Source: Bin34 sp963422415 (lineage in GTDB: Bacteria > Chloroflexota > Anaerolineae > Caldilineales > Caldilineaceae). Taken from it: a stretch of 64,000 nt of DNA. The notes under the pieces are model-generated. The model was not told the DNA's origin. It saw nothing but the letters and a program-made list of their open reading frames with translations, and did no database searches. The stretch is taken from the NCBI GenBank assembly GCA_963422415.1, contig OY729430.1, forward strand, positions 3,286,001-3,350,000, in the 5' to 3' direction. A program made the position numbers and the translations under genes. Below are positions 53,771 through 62,530 of this stretch, piece after piece (positions within the stretch are counted from its first letter, which is position 1; each line of letters begins with the position of its first letter).

Positions 53771-54421
53771 GTGACACTGCGATTTGTTGAAGAGATCACG
53801 CTGCTCCTGCTCCACGACGACGGCAAAGCCGTACACGTGCCCAGTTGGTGCCTGGACTATGCCATCGCCGGGGGCGTGCTGATGGACTTGGCTCTGGAAA
53901 ACCGCATCGATACCGATCTGCAGAAGTTGACTCTGGTGGATGCCACGCCCGTAGGCGACAGTCTGCTGGATCCGACTTTGGCCGAGATAGCCGCGGGAGA
54001 GCAGCATGACACTCGCTTCTGGGTGGATCGCACAGCCAAACGTTCTGCGGAAATCCAGGAGGAGGCCCTCTCCCGTCTGGTGGCCCGCGGCATCTTGGAG
54101 CGACAGGACAATACGTTCCTGTGGGTATTTCGCTCGCGGCGTTACCCTGCCATTGACGGTCGGGTGGAACGCGAAGTCAAGCAACGCATCATGGCCGTGC
54201 TCTTCAGCGATGAAATTCCCGACCCGCGCGACGCCATGCTCATTGGCCTTGCCGATGCATGCAACATTTTCAAGGATCTGTTGTCCCAAAGAGAATTGCA
54301 CAGGGCCGCCGACCGCATTAAGCTGGTAAGCAAGCTGGACCTAATCGGTCAGACCATGTTCCAGGCGATCACCGACATCAAGACACTGGTAGCCACCTCG
54401 ATGCGGACCCATATGATCTGA
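53771..54421 (+). CDS. GPP34 (Golgi phosphoprotein 3) domain protein
   Basis: The 216-residue protein resembles the GOLPH3/VPS74 domain: helical bundle with EEITLLLLHDDGK, AIAGGVLMDLALENRID, and a C-terminal DPRDAMLIGLADACNIFKDLLS. In eukaryotes this domain binds phosphatidylinositol 4-phosphate; bacterial versions are common in actinobacteria and chloroflexota and are mostly uncharacterised. The GTG start at 53771 follows GGGAGGGG. It reads alone between a methyltransferase and an ATPase. Confidence 0.88.
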   Translation: MTLRFVEEITLLLLHDDGKAVHVPSWCLDYAIAGGVLMDLALENRIDTDLQKLTLVDATPVGDSLLDPTLAEIAAGEQHDTRFWVDRTAKRSAEIQEEALSRLVARGILERQDNTFLWVFRSRRYPAIDGRVEREVKQRIMAVLFSDEIPDPRDAMLIGLADACNIFKDLLSQRELHRAADRIKLVSKLDLIGQTMFQAITDIKTLVATSMRTHMI

Positions 54422-54699
54422 TGCAACACGGTGCACTTGGCCCGTGCACTCCATCAGCGCCGGTGGAATCGGCTACGCTAACCCTTGGCTTCTGATCTGA
54501 ACCTGCTGGTCCATGGAATCATCGGTTTCACGGGAAGGGATCGTCCCCGTACCACTCCGGCAGTCGGATTCTTGAGATGTCCTCCACGGAGGGAGCGTTC
54601 GTCCGTGTAACGGGAAGAGAAATTCAGCAAGATTCACGCTTGCGTATGGTGTCCTGCAATTACGCGGCAGAGCTTCTTGATTTCATGATAATATGAAGC
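54422..54699 (+). promoter_or_regulatory. Region upstream of the DUF4143 ATPase
   Basis: This 280-base gap holds no gene. A -10-like GATAAT (54687-54692) or TAATAT lies only 8-13 bases before the GTG start of the ATPase. If it is used, the transcript would be almost leaderless. No convincing -35 is seen. Confidence 0.35.
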
Positions 54700-55851
54700 G
54701 TGTATGCAAGATATCTTGTACTTCCCTCTCCTGGAACCTATTCGTTCTTTCTGTGGGGACCGCGCCAAATCGGAAAGAGCACATTGCTCAGGCAACGCTT
54801 TCCCCACGCTCACTGGATCGATCTGCTCAGGAACACGGAATTTGTGCGCTACAGCGTCCGTCCCGAAACCCTGGCTCAAGAACTGGAGGCGTTACCGCAA
54901 AAGCCATCTCTGGTGGTCATTGACGAGGTCCAAAAAGTCCCCGCCCTCCTTGATGAGGTGCACTGGCTTATGGAGAACCGTGGTATTTGCTTTGCCCTGT
55001 GCGGATCCAGCGCGCGCAAGGTGCGACGGGGCGGCGCCAATCTGCTGGGGGGACGGGCCCTGCGTTTTGAGTTGCGAGGCTTGACGGCAGGCGAACTGGG
55101 AGACGCCTTTGATCTGCAGCGGATGCTCAACCATGGTTATCTGCCCCGCATCTATGACGCGGACCAATCCCGACCGCCGCTTGACGCCTATATCGCTGAC
55201 TACCTGACTCAAGAAATTGCCGCCGAGGGTCTGGTGCGCAACTTGCCGAATTTCGCGCACTTCCTGCAAGCCGCGGCTCTCAGCGATGGGGAAATGGTCA
55301 ATTTCAACAACATTGCCCGGGAGTGCGGCGTGACGGGACACACTGTCCGAAGCCACTTTGAGATTCTGGACGACACCTTGCTGGGAACCTGGCTGCCGGC
55401 CTTCCGCCGCCGGGTCAAGCGGCGAGTCACGCGGGCGCCCAAATTCTACTTTGCCGATGTAGGCGTAGTGAATCGCTTGACGCGGCGGGGCGCTTTGGAG
55501 CCGCCTTCGGCCGCCTTCGGCAAGGCCTTTGAGAACTGGGTGTTCCACGAGCTCAAAGCGTTCGGGGAGTACCGGGCTATCGACGCGGACCTGTCCTACT
55601 GGCGACTTCCCAGCGGCATCGAGGTCGATTTCGTGATCGGCGACATGCAAACGGCCATTGAAGCCAAGGCGAGCGCCACGATCACCCGGAATCATCTGAA
55701 GGGGCTGCGCACCCTGCGCGCAGAGCACCCTCAGGTGCAGCGGCGGATTATCGTTTCGCTGGAACGCCGTCCCCTACGTACAGCAGACGGGATCGACATT
55801 CTGCCGGCACAAGACTTCGCAGCCCAACTCTGGGAGGGGTCCCTGATATGA
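54700..55851 (+). CDS. AAA+ ATPase with DUF4143 domain
   Basis: The 383-residue protein has Walker A GPRQIGKST near residues 20-28, Walker B SLVVIDEVQKVP, sensor LCGSSARK, a winged-helix part (ECGVTGHTVRSHFEIL) and a DUF4143 nuclease-like end (GKAFENWVFHELKAFGEY, EVDFVIGD, EAKAS). DUF4143 ATPases are abundant, often mobile proteins without an assigned role; the C-terminal D/E-xK pattern hints at a PD-(D/E)xK fold. The start is GTG 54700. No partner gene is beside it. Confidence 0.9.
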   Translation: MYARYLVLPSPGTYSFFLWGPRQIGKSTLLRQRFPHAHWIDLLRNTEFVRYSVRPETLAQELEALPQKPSLVVIDEVQKVPALLDEVHWLMENRGICFALCGSSARKVRRGGANLLGGRALRFELRGLTAGELGDAFDLQRMLNHGYLPRIYDADQSRPPLDAYIADYLTQEIAAEGLVRNLPNFAHFLQAAALSDGEMVNFNNIARECGVTGHTVRSHFEILDDTLLGTWLPAFRRRVKRRVTRAPKFYFADVGVVNRLTRRGALEPPSAAFGKAFENWVFHELKAFGEYRAIDADLSYWRLPSGIEVDFVIGDMQTAIEAKASATITRNHLKGLRTLRAEHPQVQRRIIVSLERRPLRTADGIDILPAQDFAAQLWEGSLI

Positions 55852-56350
55852 TCACCGGGTTCACCGACTTGGAGCTGCATGAGGGAGCAGCGGACGGCGG
55901 TCCGTTCCAATCACGGTCCCTCAGTGGATAACCCTATCCCGCACCTCTGCCACAATATTCTCAGCCAGGGGCGCGCATCAAGCAAGAAATTGGGCCGAAC
56001 GTCGTTCGGCCTGTAAGGCAGGCCTTGTTTCTACAGCCTCAATTCCGACCCTGCTCCAAAGTGACGGCAGGCACATCCATTGCCCTTGAGCCCACCTGAT
56101 GAACTCTTCTTCCTTCATTGACAATATCCCTATGTTCAACTGCATTGTCCTCGCTGTCGGGTACGAGCGAGTCAGCCACGTTTGTTGCCAAACATGCGCT
56201 CCACAACGCACATCCAGGCAGTGGCAGCCATCCAATTCGTATGGCTGCCGCGTCTTGGAACTAAATTTCAATGGGGCTGTATTCGGCGAGATTGGCAACG
56301 GGTTCGGATCGGTTTCCACGGGAAATCCCAGCCCATTCTCGGACGCTGGC
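55852..56350. other. Intergenic region with overlapping hairpins
   Basis: About 500 bases. A perfect palindrome GGCCGAACG-T-CGTTCGGCC (55993-56011) overlaps a second hairpin GGCCTG/CAGGCC (56008-56013, 56019-56024), which is followed on the plus strand by TTGTTTCT. The second could terminate the ATPase transcript, and only one of the two can form at a time. A 113-codon frame on the minus strand (55978-56319) runs through both hairpins and is not convincing. Confidence 0.45.
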
Positions 56351-57388
56351 CTATTCTTCGGGAATCGTCACATCCAAATGGTCGGCGGACTGGGACAGGT
56401 TGCTCCATGTCACGTCATCCACGGGGACGCCTTGTAGTCGTCTTGCAGCCGCGGTACGCTGCTCCGGTTCACCGGGCACCATGACGGACTCCAATCCTTC
56501 CACGGGAGGGTTGGCATGAATGGCATCTACATAAGCTTGGACATCTCCCCAGAATACGGAGAGGGCCCGGAACGATTCGACACGCAACACCAAAAAGAGC
56601 ACGCCGTTGCTCATCTGCCCGTCTGTCAACCGCGGAGCGCCGCTGCCGGTCAAGACCCCGGCCAGCAGATCGCACAGCATGCCCAATCCATACCCCTTGT
56701 GCCCTGCGGCGGGCAGCATCACTCCGCCATCATACAGATCCGCCGGGGTCACGGAAGGCTTACCCTCCTTGTCCAGGATGCTGCCTGGAGGCAGTTCCGT
56801 GCCCTTGTTGAAGGCGATCTTGATCTTGCCTTCCGCCACCACACTGGTAGCAAAATCCACAATGATGGGCGACGCTCCTTCCATGGGAATGCCGGCAGCC
56901 AAGGGATTCGTGCCCAAGAGACGCTTGGTTCCGCCAAAGGGGGCCACAATCCCGGTCCGGCCCCCCAGATTGCAAAAGGCGAGTCCCACGCAATTCTCGG
57001 CGGTGGCCATGGCCACCCATTCGCCCAGTCGTCCTACATGTCCGCTGTTCACGATGCCACCAGCAGCCAACCCCTGCGCTTGGGCTTTTGCGATGGTCCT
57101 CTGCATGGTCACATGGGCGGACCATTGACCAAAGCCCCGCTGGGCATTCATGATGATGACGGTGGGAGAGTCCTCGACCGGCTCCGGATCTGCATTCGGA
57201 TGCAGGGCGCCCGCCTCAATCTGCTGCAGATACAGGGGAATCCGTACAACGCCATGGGAGTCGTGGCCCTGTAGATTGCTTTCCACCAGCGATTCCGCTA
57301 CGCGCAGTGCGATGGGAGAACGCACTCCGGCGGCGACAAAGATGTCACGCGCGAAGTCAATGAGAGTTTGCGGGGCGATGTGCCGCAT
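56351..57388 (-). CDS. Ldh family oxidoreductase (malate/lactate dehydrogenase type 2)
   Basis: The 345-residue NAD(P)-dependent enzyme of the malate/L-lactate/ureidoglycolate dehydrogenase family has GHDSHGVVRIP with the active-site His, GFGQWSAH, GLAFCNLGGRTG, GTNPLAAGIP and AAGHKGYGLGMLCDLLAGVLTG. The substrate cannot be told from these. ATG 57388 begins the family N-terminus. It stands alone ahead of a small membrane protein gene on the same strand, with a 148-base gap. Confidence 0.92.
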   Translation of the reverse strand: MRHIAPQTLIDFARDIFVAAGVRSPIALRVAESLVESNLQGHDSHGVVRIPLYLQQIEAGALHPNADPEPVEDSPTVIIMNAQRGFGQWSAHVTMQRTIAKAQAQGLAAGGIVNSGHVGRLGEWVAMATAENCVGLAFCNLGGRTGIVAPFGGTKRLLGTNPLAAGIPMEGASPIIVDFATSVVAEGKIKIAFNKGTELPPGSILDKEGKPSVTPADLYDGGVMLPAAGHKGYGLGMLCDLLAGVLTGSGAPRLTDGQMSNGVLFLVLRVESFRALSVFWGDVQAYVDAIHANPPVEGLESVMVPGEPEQRTAAARRLQGVPVDDVTWSNLSQSADHLDVTIPEE

Positions 57389-57536
57389 GGAGCTGTCTCC
57401 TTGAAATAGCAAGAGCTGCCCGGAGGCAGCGAGGAAAGGGATAGCGAGACGATTGCCTCAACAGCGACACTTGACCCCTAAGCGGTTGGCAACAGGGCAC
57501 AACAGACCATCCCACCACAACCTGAATTTTCCCCGT

Positions 57537-57917
57537 CTAGGGCAGCAACAGCCCGATTAGATAGCCTGCATCCGGCGCCACGAAATATCCTATCACCAAA
57601 ATCAGTATCTCCCCGCTCGCAATGGCGCCGGCTAGGCGCCAGGCCCGTCCGGTGCCATAGTGCTTGAGAAAGATTTCGCCGCTGACCACAGACAGCACGA
57701 TCATCCCCACGCCCAGCAGTAGAGCGCTGATGGTCTGCACATTGAAGCCTGTCCAGTATTCCTGCCCGTATGCCTCCGTGACCACTCCAAAGAGTCGCAG
57801 CAGAGCGCTGTAGGCAGCCATGACAATGTCCACTGCAATAACCACTTCCGCGATGCCCAAGGCCGTGAGTACGATCCAGATCAGAAAGGTCAGGAAGGCA
57901 ATGAAAGCGCGGGTCAT
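57537..57917 (-). CDS. Small integral membrane protein
   Basis: The 126-residue protein has about four hydrophobic helices (6-26, 30-50, 62-80, 92-122) and little charge. No family is recognised. The ATG at 57917 begins a typical N-in start (MTRAFIAFLTF); the frame extends 21 codons further but without a ribosome site. It is separated from the peptide-transporter operon by 160 bases and from the Ldh gene by 148. Confidence 0.65.
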   Translation of the reverse strand: MTRAFIAFLTFLIWIVLTALGIAEVVIAVDIVMAAYSALLRLFGVVTEAYGQEYWTGFNVQTISALLLGVGMIVLSVVSGEIFLKHYGTGRAWRLAGAIASGEILILVIGYFVAPDAGYLIGLLLP

Positions 57918-58076
57918 GGTCTCGTTCTCGTTGTCCCGCAATGTTCGCACGGCGGCGAGAGCGGCGTGGCATCCTGCCAAACGCCATCCCTACTCTGGCA
58001 ATCCGCCGTCCAGAATCCCCGCGCTCCCGGAGAGGCTGTCTGGACAAATTCATCGCTGGCTATATGCAGGCCAACA

Positions 58077-59108
58077 CTACTGTACGCCCTGCAATGTCAA
58101 CCTGTCGGCAAAGTGACAGGCGGCTACATGCCCTTCCTCTACGTCCACTAGGGGCGGGGTTTCGTTTTTGCAGATGTCCTCGGCATAGCGACACCGGGGA
58201 TGAAAGTGGCACCCTGGCGGCGGATTGGCCGGATCCGGCACTTGCCCCACCAATGGTATGCGCACGGTGGGATTGCGGGGATCCGGTTTCGGCGAAGCCG
58301 AAAGCAACGTCTCGGTATAGGGATGCTTGGGGTTCTGATACAAGGCCTCGGCCGAAGCGACCTCCACCAATCGTCCTACATACATGACAGCGACCCGATC
58401 CGAAATGTGTTCGACCACCGAAAGATCGTGGGCCACAAACAGGTAGGTCAGATCAAGTTCCTCCTGCAGATCTTGCAGCAAGTTCAGCGTCTGGGCCTGA
58501 ATAGACACATCCAGAGCGGACACCGGTTCATCCAGCAAAATCAACGAGGGGCGCAGGGCCAATGCCCGGGCAATGCCAATGCGCTGCCGCTGTCCCCCCG
58601 AGAATTCATGCGGATACCGTTCGACGTGCTCGGCTCGCAAGCCCACGGATTCCAACAGGGCCACCACATGCTCGCTGGTGGCCCTGCCCTCGTCCAGACC
58701 ATGCACCTGCAAGGGTTCCCGAATGATGTCGGAGACGCTCATCCGGGGGTTGAGGCTGTTGATGGGATCCTGAAACACCATCGCGATCTGCTGTCGGATC
58801 GGCACCAGTTCCCTCTTGCTCAGGGCCGCCAGATCGTGAATCTGCATCTCTTGAGACCCATCCAGGCCCCGTCCCCGAAACAGGACTTCGCCGTCCGTGG
58901 GGTCGTAGAGCCGAATGGCGGTCCGCGACGCCGTGGTCTTGCCGCAACCACTTTCCCCCACCAGTCCTAGGGTCTCGCCCTGCCGAATGGAAAAGCTGAC
59001 GTCATCCACGGCCTTGACATGACCGGCTACACGTCGCAACAGCCCTTTGCGGATGGGGAAATACTTCTTGAGATTCTTGACTTGCAAGAGATCTTGTGAA
59101 TTATCCAT
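58077..59108 (-). CDS. Oligopeptide/dipeptide ABC transporter ATPase (OppF-like)
   Basis: The 343-residue ATPase has Walker A GESGCGKTT, signature FSGGQRQRIGIARALAL, Walker B LILLDEPVSALD, switch His in VAHDLSVV and the C-terminal oligopeptide-transport extension with CHFHPRC and the later Cys (C-rich motif of the HPY domain). It would pair with the adjacent OppD-like ATPase. The ATG overlaps the stop of that gene by eight bases, typical of coupled subunits. It is the last gene of the opp operon. Confidence 0.94.
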   Translation of the reverse strand: MDNSQDLLQVKNLKKYFPIRKGLLRRVAGHVKAVDDVSFSIRQGETLGLVGESGCGKTTASRTAIRLYDPTDGEVLFRGRGLDGSQEMQIHDLAALSKRELVPIRQQIAMVFQDPINSLNPRMSVSDIIREPLQVHGLDEGRATSEHVVALLESVGLRAEHVERYPHEFSGGQRQRIGIARALALRPSLILLDEPVSALDVSIQAQTLNLLQDLQEELDLTYLFVAHDLSVVEHISDRVAVMYVGRLVEVASAEALYQNPKHPYTETLLSASPKPDPRNPTVRIPLVGQVPDPANPPPGCHFHPRCRYAEDICKNETPPLVDVEEGHVAACHFADRLTLQGVQ

Positions 59109-60228
59109 GTTGGACCATACGATGCAACTCGGCGACCTTGTCCGCGTCGTGCAGCAGGCAGGCAGCCCTGTGGTGTGGACCAGTATCCAGCAATACGGGG
59201 TCATGGACATCACAGAGCCCGGGCACGACTTCCGGACATCGATCATGGAAATGACAGCCCGAAGGAATTTGAAAGGGATCTGGCACCATGCCTTCTATGA
59301 CTTCCAGGCGGCGCCCCATCGGCCCTCCGCCAATCCGGGGAATGGACTTCAGCAACGCCTTGGTATAGGGATGTTGCGGGTCATAGAAGATGGCTTCGGT
59401 CGGACCCTGCTCTACAATCCGCCCCAAATACATCACGGCAATGTCCTCGGCCATCTCCGCGATGACACCCAGGTCGTGGGTGATGTACATGATGGCCATT
59501 CCGAACTCGTCCTTGAGTTCCAACATCAGATCGTTGATTTGGGCTTGTGTGGTCACATCCAGAGCCGTCGTCGGCTCGTCGGCAATCAGCAGCTTGGGAC
59601 CGCAGGAGAGGGCGATGGCGATCATCACGCGTTGCCGTTGACCGCCGGACAATTCATGCGGGTAGCTATTCACCCGTTCATTGGCCTGGGGGATGCCCAC
59701 CCGATCCAGCATGTCGACCGCGATCTGACGGGCCTCATTCCTGGGGATCCGGTTCTGCTTGCTGATGACCTGGGCCATTTGATCACCCACTGGCTGGCGG
59801 GGCTTCAGGTGCAGTTGCACGGCTTCGCCAATATGCAGGCCTGCAGTGTACACTGGGGTCAGGGAACTCATCGGCTCCTGAAAGATCATGGCAATCTCTC
59901 CGCCGCGCATGCTGCGCATGAGGGATCCGTTGGCCTTCTGCTGGGTGATGTCTATCACCTCGGAGCTGGCTTCGCTCCCCTCGAACCCCTCCCGATGATA
60001 CAGAATCTCGCCATTGACGATGCGTCCGTTCTTGGCCAGCAGATGCATGATGGCCCGGGCCGTCACTGACTTGCCGGACCCGCTTTCGCCAATGATGCCC
60101 ATGGCACTGCCGCGCTGAATGGTGAAATTCACCCCTTCCAAGGCCCGCACCGTGCCGCGACGCACCTCAAAGTGTACCTGCAGGTCTTTTACCTCCAGCA
60201 GGACCTCGTTACGCCTCATGGAGTCCAT
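59101..60228 (-). CDS. Oligopeptide/dipeptide ABC transporter ATPase (OppD-like)
   Basis: The 375-residue ATPase has Walker A GESGSGKS, signature LSGGQRQRVMIAIALS, Walker B LLIADEPTTALD, switch His in ITHDLGVI, and the C-terminal PSGCHFHDRCPEVVPGLC motif. It binds with OppF to the permease pair. The start at 60228 is two bases after the OppC stop; an upstream in-frame stretch to 60387 lies inside the permease gene and is not used. Confidence 0.94.
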   Translation of the reverse strand: MDSMRRNEVLLEVKDLQVHFEVRRGTVRALEGVNFTIQRGSAMGIIGESGSGKSVTARAIMHLLAKNGRIVNGEILYHREGFEGSEASSEVIDITQQKANGSLMRSMRGGEIAMIFQEPMSSLTPVYTAGLHIGEAVQLHLKPRQPVGDQMAQVISKQNRIPRNEARQIAVDMLDRVGIPQANERVNSYPHELSGGQRQRVMIAIALSCGPKLLIADEPTTALDVTTQAQINDLMLELKDEFGMAIMYITHDLGVIAEMAEDIAVMYLGRIVEQGPTEAIFYDPQHPYTKALLKSIPRIGGGPMGRRLEVIEGMVPDPFQIPSGCHFHDRCPEVVPGLCDVHDPVLLDTGPHHRAACLLHDADKVAELHRMVQHG

Positions 60229-60230
60229 AG

Positions 60231-61370
60231 TCACTGCCCTCCGTACGGATCCAAGGCGTCGCGCAACCCGTCGCCCAGCATGTTGAATCCCCAAATCACG
60301 AGGATCACGAAGGGCACCGGTATCAGCAGCCACGGCGAGAAGCGAATGGCGCGCAGGAAGGACACCTCGTAGAGCAACACTCCCCAACTGGTGAGGGGAG
60401 GGCGCAATCCCAAGCCCAGCCAGCTGAGGGCGGTCTCGGCCAAGATCATGCCCGGTATGGCCAAGGTGGAAATTACGACGATGTGACTGGTGGCCCCTGG
60501 GATCAGATGGTGGAACATGATGCGGCGGTCACCGGCCCCGAAGCTCTGAGCGGCCAGCACATACTCCCTCTCCCGCAAGGAAAGGACCAGGCCGCGTACC
60601 TGCCGGGCCAAGCCTCCCCAGCGCACGAAGGCCAGAATGACGGTAAGCAGAAAATAGACGGTAATGGGGGACCATTCCGGCGGAATGGCGGCGGCCAGCG
60701 CCATAAAAAGCGGAATGTCGGGAAAGGCGGAAAGGAACTCGGTCACACGCTGCACCACCAAGTCCACAACTTTGCCATAGTATCCGGAAATCACCCCTAG
60801 GGTGGCCCCGAATCCAATGGTCAGAAACTGGCCAATCAAGCCAATCAGCAGTGACAGGCGCCCCCCGAAGATGATGCGCGAAAAGATGTCCCGCCCCACG
60901 CGATCGGTGCCAAACAGGTAGAAGTAGCTATCTTCCAGATTCGGATCCGTGCCCACAAAGTGAATGTTGCCAGGAACGAGACCCGCCAGCTTGTAGGGCT
61001 CTCCCTTGACGAAGAAATACAGATTGAATCGCATGGATTCATCCCGCACATAAAATCGCTTGCGCAACGCCATGTCCACTTCCTCCGTCATGCCGTAGAC
61101 GAAAGGACGGGCATGGAAGGCGCCATCCGCATCAAAGAAGCGTGGCCACTGCGGCGGCGCATCAATGTAGTCGGAGGTCAGATCCACGGGATAGGGCGCC
61201 CAGAATTCGGCTGTCAATGTACACACAAAGTAGTAGACCAGCACCAAGATGCCGCCGGCCATAGCCAGCTTGTTGCGTTTGAAACGCCACCAGACCAGAG
61301 ACCAGTAGCTTTGGTCAATCGCCGATTGGCCACCGGCATTCTGCAGGTTTTGGGACAGGGCTTGGGTCAT
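60231..61370 (-). CDS. Oligopeptide ABC transporter permease (OppC-like)
   Basis: The 379-residue permease has an N-terminal helix, a periplasmic segment with FVGTDPNLEDSYFYLFGTDRVGRDIFSR (typical OppC GTDxxGRD), five further helices and an EAA loop (VLAAQSFGAGDRRIMFHHLIPG). The N-terminal region with the long extracellular stretch (about 55-150) is longer than usual. It sits between OppB and OppD and starts 43 bases after OppB. Confidence 0.94.
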   Translation of the reverse strand: MTQALSQNLQNAGGQSAIDQSYWSLVWWRFKRNKLAMAGGILVLVYYFVCTLTAEFWAPYPVDLTSDYIDAPPQWPRFFDADGAFHARPFVYGMTEEVDMALRKRFYVRDESMRFNLYFFVKGEPYKLAGLVPGNIHFVGTDPNLEDSYFYLFGTDRVGRDIFSRIIFGGRLSLLIGLIGQFLTIGFGATLGVISGYYGKVVDLVVQRVTEFLSAFPDIPLFMALAAAIPPEWSPITVYFLLTVILAFVRWGGLARQVRGLVLSLREREYVLAAQSFGAGDRRIMFHHLIPGATSHIVVISTLAIPGMILAETALSWLGLGLRPPLTSWGVLLYEVSFLRAIRFSPWLLIPVPFVILVIWGFNMLGDGLRDALDPYGGQ

Positions 61371-61413
61371 CGCGTACGGCTGTTGTCAAATGAGAACAAG
61401 GAGAGAACACACT

Positions 61414-62400
61414 CTATTCAAGGCGAATGCGCGGATCCATCCAAGCCAAGGCCAAGTCGGCCAGTAGATTGCCCACCAGCAGGATGACGGTGAAGAAGAC
61501 CAACGTGGTACCCGCCAAATACATGTCCTGCTTCTGCAGCGCCGTCACAAACAAAGGGCCAATGGTACGCAGGTTGAGCACGATCGCCACCAGTGCATTG
61601 CCCACAATAATGTTGGGCAGCGCCTCGGAACCCAAGATCACAATCAGGGGGGTTATGGCCATACGCACGCCGTGTTTCCAAGTCACGGCCCTATCGGTCA
61701 GTCCGCGCGCGCGGGCGGACTCCACAAAAGGCTGACCCAAGGTTTCCAGTAGGTTGCCTCGCATGATACGAATAAGGCCAGCCGTGCCGGTCACGCTGCC
61801 AATCAAGGCGGGGATCCACAGATGCTGGAGCAAGTCCACCACCTTGGCCAGACTCCAGGGTGCATCCCGATATTCCTGCGAAAACAGACCGCCAATTTCC
61901 GTCTCTGTAGTCTGCCAGACTACATAGAGGATCAGCAGGGCCAGCAAGAACCCGGGCACGCCCAATCCTATGAAGCTGATGGTCGTAAAGAACTGGTCCC
62001 CTAGTGAATATTGATGGGTGGCGGAATACACGCCAATGGGAATGGCAATCGCCCAGACAATCAGAATCGTGGCAATGGCCAATATTATGGTCAACCAGAA
62101 GCGCTGTTCTACAAGTTGGCGTACAGGCCTTTCAAATTGAAACGATTCGCCGAAGTCCCCTCTGACAAAATTCGTCACCCAGGTAATGTAACGAGGAATG
62201 AGTGGTACATCCAACCCATACCGCACGCGATATTCTTCAATTCTTTGCTCGGCGCTGCGATCCCCGCGCGCCTCCAATTCCGAGAGGCGTTGTGTCAGGA
62301 AGTCTCCGGGGGGCAACTCGATGATGATGAATCCCACGAAGGAGACCAAGACCAGCATCACTACGCTGTAGCCCAGCCGCCGCACGACATATGTCAACAT
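61414..62400 (-). CDS. Oligopeptide ABC transporter permease (OppB-like)
   Basis: The 328-residue permease has six predicted helices, a PPGDFL-containing N-terminal loop (ELPPGDFLTQR), and the EAA loop VESARARGLTDRAVTWKHGVRMA with the Gly that contacts the ATPase. It is the first permease gene after the binding protein, with a strong terminator in the 130-base gap before it. Together with OppC it forms the channel for imported peptides or similar solutes. Confidence 0.94.
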   Translation of the reverse strand: MLTYVVRRLGYSVVMLVLVSFVGFIIIELPPGDFLTQRLSELEARGDRSAEQRIEEYRVRYGLDVPLIPRYITWVTNFVRGDFGESFQFERPVRQLVEQRFWLTIILAIATILIVWAIAIPIGVYSATHQYSLGDQFFTTISFIGLGVPGFLLALLILYVVWQTTETEIGGLFSQEYRDAPWSLAKVVDLLQHLWIPALIGSVTGTAGLIRIMRGNLLETLGQPFVESARARGLTDRAVTWKHGVRMAITPLIVILGSEALPNIIVGNALVAIVLNLRTIGPLFVTALQKQDMYLAGTTLVFFTVILLVGNLLADLALAWMDPRIRLE

Positions 62401-62482
62401 AAGACCGTCTCCACAGATTCAGGCAAAGATGACATGCCCAGGGCAGCGAGGGAAGGTCATAACACAGGAGAGGGTGGCAAAC

Positions 62483-62516
62483 AAAAAAAGGAAGGGAGCG
62501 CCAAGCACTCCCCTCC
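62483..62516 (-). terminator. Terminator between binding protein and OppB
   Basis: On the minus strand a 12-base stem (62516-62505 with 62501-62490, two G-U pairs) and a 3-base loop are followed by seven Ts. It lies just after the stop of the peptide-binding protein and before oppB. Partial read-through would give more binding protein than permease, a common pattern for such operons. Confidence 0.85.
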
Positions 62517-62530
62517 AACTTCACGATTTC

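Noticed and set aside
55978..56319. 113-codon minus-strand frame
   Set aside because: It contains both overlapping hairpins, lacks a ribosome site and resembles no family.
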